Shown: positions 58,951 to 64,000 of the stretch, one piece after another
Numbering within the stretch: the stretch's first letter is position 1
Layout: each line of letters starts with the position of its first letter
DNA from: Coptis chinensis
Lineage: Eukaryota; Streptophyta; Magnoliopsida; Ranunculales; Ranunculaceae
DNA length: 64,000 nt
Assembly (NCBI GenBank): GCA_015680905.1
Contig: CM027385.1
Location: 80,621,501-80,685,500, forward strand
Direction of reading: 5' to 3'
Notes under the pieces: generated by a model
What the model was told of the DNA's origin: nothing
Seen by the model: only the letters and a program-made list of their open reading frames with translations
Databases searched by the model: none
Made by a program: the position numbers and the translations under genes

Positions 58951-59984
58951 AGCTAATCAGATTAGAACTATAGTAATCCTTGTGCGCTATACGATTTATA
59001 GGATGAATGTGTTCATTGGGAAGCGTCAAGATTTCTATTTTCAAGAATACCATATGATGTTCATTGGGAACTGAGGGTGCTGAAAATATACTGAAACGAA
59101 CAGCCACATTCTGGTGTCTAAAGATTAGCGGGAAAAAAAAAACGTTCTGTTGTATTAAATTGAATGTCAAATGCACAACTTATTGATAAATGTGCAAACT
59201 CATTTTTTTGAGCCACTCTATGCACGCTCAACGGTATGTAATTCTAGTATTCCCAAGATTTCTGCATATTAAGTACCCCTGCATCAACATGACTTAGGCC
59301 CACTTCCAGAGATATTTACCATGGAAGTTGAGCTTTATCATGTCCAGTGCTCTTACTTTGAGTCTTTGACTATAGTAGTAATCTACGTTATTGACGATTA
59401 ATATCCTATTTTACCAAGAGCACGACATAGTTTTAATTCAAAGCTAGTTAGTATATTTTAGATCAATCTTACACAGGGAATTTTGCATAGGCAAACCCAA
59501 GCACAATTGCACAACCTTCAATGTCCATTTTTTAGCTGGAAGCAGATCATATATTCAAATGTAACAAACTCGTAACTTTTAGGTGAAGTGGACTTGTCCA
59601 CATATGCCATTTGTACTTTGTTATCATCTTAGCCGGAATAACCACGCTAGAATGCTAGATGATCCAATTAAAGACTGAAATCTCAAATCAAGACCACCGT
59701 GGATCCACTGAATAGAAGAAAATTCAACCAATTCTTCATGGGCTTCTTTCAAAAGTCCGTATAATTTGCATTCGGGCCCAACTTAATCATGTTTAGACTT
59801 CATAGATTTATGCCCAAACACATAAATTGACTAATAATTTCGGTTTTAGGTCTCGTTGATCAATAATTATGGTTTTAGGACAAAAACGGACTGACATCAG
59901 CATCTATCATTAAGAATTTTGCTTTAAAGATATTTTCGAGCTGACATCAACAAGTTATTTTTTATTAATACCAATTATGACATT
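58951..59984. other. 5' flank of FBX-D, then intergenic
   Basis: 59095-59235 (ATTGAATGTCAAATGCACAA...) is related to 57180-57260 and 48310-48410, the conserved upstream sequence of this F-box group. Nothing recognisable lies from 59240 to 59984. Confidence 0.5.
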
Positions 59985-60745
59985 CTCTGATATACATACA
60001 AACACTATTATACATGTATGATATACACTGCATGTGCATACCAGCATACACACATCATTATGCATGTGTATAACACACATGCAAACATCATTATACATGT
60101 GTATATATGTGCATAACACACATACAAACACTACTATGCATGTGTATACCACACATGCACACATCACTATGCATGTGTACAACAAACATGCAAACACTAT
60201 TATCACACATGCACATATGTACACCAGTGTGCATGTGTCCAACAAACATGCAAACACCACTATGCATGTATGATATGCATTGTATATGTATATCAACATG
60301 CACACATCATTATACTTCATGCATATAGCACACATGCAAACATCATTATGCATGTATATAACACACATGCAAACACACTACTACCACACATACACACACC
60401 AATATGCATGTTCCTAACAAACATGCAAACATCACTATACATGTATGATATGCATTGCATGTGTATATCAACATGCACACACCATTATGCATGTGTATAT
60501 CACACATGCAAACATCATTATGCGTGCATGTATATAACACATATACAAATACTATTATATATGTGTATAACACACACGAAAACACTACTATGCATGTGTA
60601 TACCACACATGAACACACCACTATGCATGTGTGCAACAAACATGCAAACACTACCACCACACGTCCACACATGCACACATCAATATGCATGTGTACAACA
60701 AACATGCAAACACCACTATATATGCATGTGTACAACATGAAATAA
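59985..60745. repeat. Hairpin-forming minisatellite, 33-37 bp unit
   Basis: About 20 degenerate units such as ATGCATGTGTATAACACACA followed by TGCAAACATCATTAT. Within a unit GCATGTGT pairs with ACACATGC over a 5-base loop, so each unit can form a small hairpin. The array ends inside the left edge of the segmental duplication. Copy 1 has only about 1.5 units (31520-31585). The many overlapping ORFs on both strands (runs of M-H-V-Y-N-T-H) are by-products of the repeat. Confidence 0.9.
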
Positions 60746-61193
60746 ATGAAATTTCTCGTATTAGTCCTAACATATATAAAATGTGAGTGTGATGAGGATC
60801 AACAACAAAATTGAAAAGTCACATGGGATTTTGATTTAACTGATAAAAACTTAAATGATGATAATATCGTTTTTCAGCAGTGGTCAATCCGATTTGTCCT
60901 TAAATCATAATTATCTACCGATCCAAATTAGAAACTAAATTAATCCCCAATTCTATCTTATGAGCCTGCTATCTATTTAGACTTTAGACTTTCAAAAGGC
61001 CGACTAAAGTCAACGCACACAAACCCCCTAACTCAAATTGACGTTATTTATTGTACATGGGGTGTGCCCGTGCCGTATGGCACTGATAACCCAACACCTC
61101 TCATTCAAGGCAAAGATCAGAGGGTGCTACTTTAAATCTGCAAATAACACCGGCCTATTGACACAATCGGTACTTAAATTTCAAAAAATATAC

Positions 61194-61208
<15 letters not shown>

Positions 61209-61262
<54 letters not shown>
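61209..61262. repeat. (TA)n microsatellite
   Basis: About 27 uninterrupted AT/TA dinucleotides after an A-run. The matching place in copy 1 (near 32040-32060) has only short A-rich runs. Confidence 0.97.
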
Positions 61263-61265
<3 letters not shown>

Positions 61266-61996
61266 TCTGCAAGGTGCACGAAATGTGTTGAATGTACTTA
61301 GTCTTAGATACTAAATATCTCCCTCAGAATACGTTCAGGAGTAATATCATATCGATGTATTCTTCGATCTTCTTTTTCTGTGTTGTGGAAAAGATAAATC
61401 TCATATATACTGTAAACTTGAGTCCATTTGGTTATTTTTATATCTAACAATATATTTGTGAAATTGGTTTTTGAAGTTAATTAACCCCTAACAAGATTAT
61501 AACAGTGGGTTCACGCAAAATTTAACTAATAGATAAATTTAAACTATGCACGCGTGAATAAGTTTTTCTCCTAACAAGATACATTTGCCTCCTATAACTA
61601 TTATTATTTCTCGTATAACTACTTTAAATTCAATAATTTATGCGGAAAATGGATTTTATTAACAAGATGAGAATGATCAAATGAAAGAGTGTAACCAACA
61701 AAGTACACACACTTTAAATAGGCAAATTAAAATTATTTAATTAATGGCCGAGCCCATGAGATTATTTGTTGGTGGTTATTATTGTTTAGTAAACAATAAT
61801 TAAGTTAATGTTTTATGATGTTGGATCCTTATTCTCTTAACTTTCATGACTTAAATATTGTGTCCACACTCCACACTGAGAATACTAATTGGGAAAGGGA
61901 AAGCTGAGACCGTTTAAAATATGAATATCATTTTACTATATATATTCGATCAATAGTAAAAAAGTGGAATTACATCATCAAAATTTTCCGCCGTAA

Positions 61997-62354
61997 TTAT
62001 GAGGATGGTGGGACTGAAGGAGAGCCAAGTGGTGCAGAGTTTTTGTTGTTGTTGTTTACGATAACAACACATTGGTTCCAAAAATTATGTGCCCACTTAA
62101 TATTTTCTTCATTCTTAGTACGTTCTAGATAGTTAACAAGGTTGCCCCAACATTTCTCTGGATTGGAAACTACAATTTCCCCGCAACAATTGAGACTACC
62201 AATCAAATTCCTCTCAGCCAAATGTATGTCTAGTTCATCTCCACATTGGTCACTAATCCAACATTCTTTATTTGTAGCTGATGTGATCGTCAACCCTACC
62301 ATAATTAACAAATAGTAGTCCAAAAATTAATTTTGTACTCGAGAACATTTCCAT
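61997..62354 (-). pseudogene. ECA1-type peptide, copy 2, frameshifted
   Basis: Near-identical to the intact gene at 33798-34151 and retains all six cysteines (ECWISDQC, LNCC, KCW, NQC). The start MEMFSSTKLIFGLLF is kept at 62354, but a 4-bp insertion (AATT, near 62303-62310) shifts the frame within the signal peptide, so the initiating ATG no longer reads into the cysteine domain. A downstream in-frame ATG (at MVGLTITSAT) would give a protein with almost no signal peptide. The TATA box and 5' flank are conserved. It is most simply a recent pseudogene; unusual initiation or an assembly error are alternatives. Confidence 0.8.
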
Positions 62355-63341
62355 GATGTATCTCTACGTCGTCTCTATTTTACTGATTATGTTGATGTAT
62401 TGCGGTGGTACAATAAGTAGAGTTTGTGAACAATATATATAGAGGAGAAATGTATGCAATAAGACATAGGAAGAGTTTCGTAATAAGTTACGTTAGTAAT
62501 TTAGTATGATAATTAATAATTGATTTTCTTATAATGCTATTAATATCCATCTCTACAATTACTTCATTTGTTTGGATTTTAATTGGTAGTTTATAAAAAT
62601 AATTAATTTTATGCAACGGTCCATCTTCAATTCGATGACTTCACGAAAAAGTTTGACCGTTTGAAAATAAAATAAAAATATTTGTCTCGACATCTCACAT
62701 CCTTACACTGGTATATCGGTTCATTTAATTTAAGATAATTTGCAAGCGAAAAATTCAGATTGTATGATTAGGAAGTTTAATCGGAAACACACGTTAAATC
62801 AGGAAAACAAAATTTATGAATTTTAGATGATAGACTTATGTATTATGATTTTGCTATCTATGAATTTACTTGTTATACGCTAAAAAAGTTGTGCGGCAAT
62901 AGTTTCATGAGGTTTTATAAGGTTGACACTAAATAAAGTTTTCGACATTAAAAAAAATGTTGATATTCAAAGGATTCTCTTTTATATATTGGTTTGAAAT
63001 TTTAAACTTTGTTGAGAGAAATTTACCAAGGTACGGTGATGACAATCTATTATATTTTATGGGCTTATTTTCCCATTAGACTCATTCATATAGCCATCAC
63101 GAAATAGCCCATTCATATTAGATGTATTTTTTAAATAGTGTGTTGTCCCATAAAGAAAGTAAATTGGATGTTGAACTGTGATAGCAAACTGGGTGCACCT
63201 TCAAACACCTAGATTCCTCCATGTCACAAATTGCTGAAAAACAATGACAACAATTGGATGGCCCCCTTTTTATTAAATAGATTAAAATTTCGTTTATTTG
63301 AGTTGACGTTAGGTTAAGGAAATTATTTGTGTACATTTAAT

Positions 63342-63522
63342 ATATGGGTTCGAGATCTCTGTAACCGGTTACAGAGATCTCTCACCGTTCATTTGAGATC
63401 GAGATGTGTGTGTGTGCCTCGATACCTGTGTGTGTACTCCGAGATGTGTGTGTGTGCGTCGAGATACGAGACGTGTGTGTGTGGTACAGAGATCTGTACC
63501 CGGTTATAGAGGAACCGGGCTC
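63342..63522. mobile_element. 181-bp insertion with perfect palindrome
   Basis: Present in copy 2 and absent at the matching place in copy 1 (near 35195-35205). It is flanked by TTAAT on both sides (63337-63341 and 63523-63527), while copy 1 has a single TTAAT. The left part contains a perfect 30-bp palindrome centred on AACCGGTT (63352-63381). The right part, inverted, contains related sequence (CTCTATAACCGGGTACAGAT). The middle holds GAGATGTGTGTGTGTGC and TGTGTGTG runs. This fits a tiny foldback or MITE-type element, but I recognise no family. Confidence 0.8.
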
Positions 63523-64000
63523 TTAATTTATTTGTATATATAGCTTATAGACAACTATGTAAAGAAAACTAGCATATAGACAGTAGCTTATGTAGAAATA
63601 CTTTGCACGTACAGTAATATTTCTCTGATGAATGTAAAACTTAATGGAAGGGCACAGGTACTAACAACATAGATAAAGGACTAATTAACCATGACAAATA
63701 ACTTTTTAGTACGAAGATAACCAATTTGATCCTATAAAACCATTCGTTGCATCATTGTTAAACATACTTAGCCAAACTAAAAAAGTAAGCAATCCTCGAA
63801 ACTGCATGTTCTTAGAGCAACAGATGATGAACCAGGTTACCAGGAAAAAGGAAAAAAATTGCAGCAGTATAACACTATCTGGTACAGACATGAATGTAAT
63901 TTTTTTGGGTTACAATCCATGCTAAAATGTGAGCCATTTGAAAGCGTGGGGATGGGGCTTATATGAGTCGTCGCCAGCTGATATCTCTACTTCTGTCAAA

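Larger units (their letters stand above)
60677..64000. repeat. Segmental duplication, copy 2 (runs off the window)
   Basis: Collinear with 31520-35690. Copy 2 lacks the hAT-like element of copy 1, carries a (TA)n microsatellite at 61209-61262 and a 181-bp insertion at 63342-63522, and lacks about 45 bp near 62950. It still matches copy 1 at the last base of the window, where the FBX-A-like 3' end begins, so another F-box copy probably follows. Confidence 0.93.

Noticed and set aside
59985-60745. CRISPR-like array of short palindromic repeats
   Set aside because: Plant nuclear context, no cas-like genes, and the 'spacers' are themselves degenerate repeat sequence. It is a minisatellite.
59955-60745. 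Six overlapping Cys/Met/His-rich ORFs on both strands
   Set aside because: They are frame-independent translations of the minisatellite, with no start context or conserved product.
1-64000. tRNA, rRNA or snoRNA genes
   Set aside because: No cloverleaf-type A/B-box pair or rRNA core was recognised by eye. The tRNA-like matches are LTR primer-binding sites. A covariance-model scan would be needed to exclude small RNAs.

Overview
This is nuclear DNA from a flowering plant, most likely a eudicot. The genes are plant-specific families: an intronless LRR receptor-like protein, F-box/LRR/FBD genes with introns, a prolamin-like ECA1-type secreted peptide, PPR and TOPLESS-related pseudogenes. They lie in AT-rich DNA full of Mutator-like, hAT-like, Tourist-like, LINE and copia elements. 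I cannot name the species. Only three genes look intact: the receptor-like protein (16425-19076, minus), one ECA1-type peptide (33798-34151, minus) and one F-box/FBD gene (54410-55978, minus).

Region 1 (1-16 kb) is mostly relics. It holds a Mutator-like (MULE) transposase pseudogene flanked by tandem arrays, a putative solo LTR, a MITE full of GATATCCG-like motifs, two LINE fragments, a TOPLESS-related pseudogene carrying a nested short LTR retrotransposon with perfect 5-bp target duplications, and a PPR pseudogene. Region 2 (16-19.2 kb) is the receptor-like protein with its TATA box. Region 3 (19.2-24.2 kb) has no recognisable gene but holds a 2.5-copy tandem repeat of about 365 bp. Region 4 (24.2-31 kb) is a decayed MULE-type Ulp1 protease gene bordered by 86-bp arrays, followed by a 1.1-kb non-autonomous element with terminal inverted repeats.

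Region 5 (31.5-64 kb) is an F-box/FBD cluster evolving by birth and death. It has FBX-A (pseudogene, split by a copia-like LTR element and a MULE), a small FBD relic, FBX-B (two pseudogene pieces), FBX-C (intact) and FBX-D (pseudogene). A copia element lies between FBX-B and FBX-C, and a solo LTR sits just upstream of FBX-C. The cluster is bracketed by two direct copies, about 29.2 kb apart, of a segment of roughly 3.3-4.2 kb holding the ECA1-type gene. Each copy serves as an empty-site control for an insertion in the other: a 959-bp hAT-like element in copy 1 and a 181-bp palindrome-bearing element in copy 2. The peptide gene is intact in copy 1 and frameshifted in copy 2.

Nothing here amounts to a new multi-gene system. 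The strongest unexplained signals are exact 86-bp periodicity in subterminal arrays of two apparently unrelated MULE families, the 181-bp element with a perfect 30-bp palindrome, and a hairpin-forming minisatellite that expanded in only one copy of the duplication.
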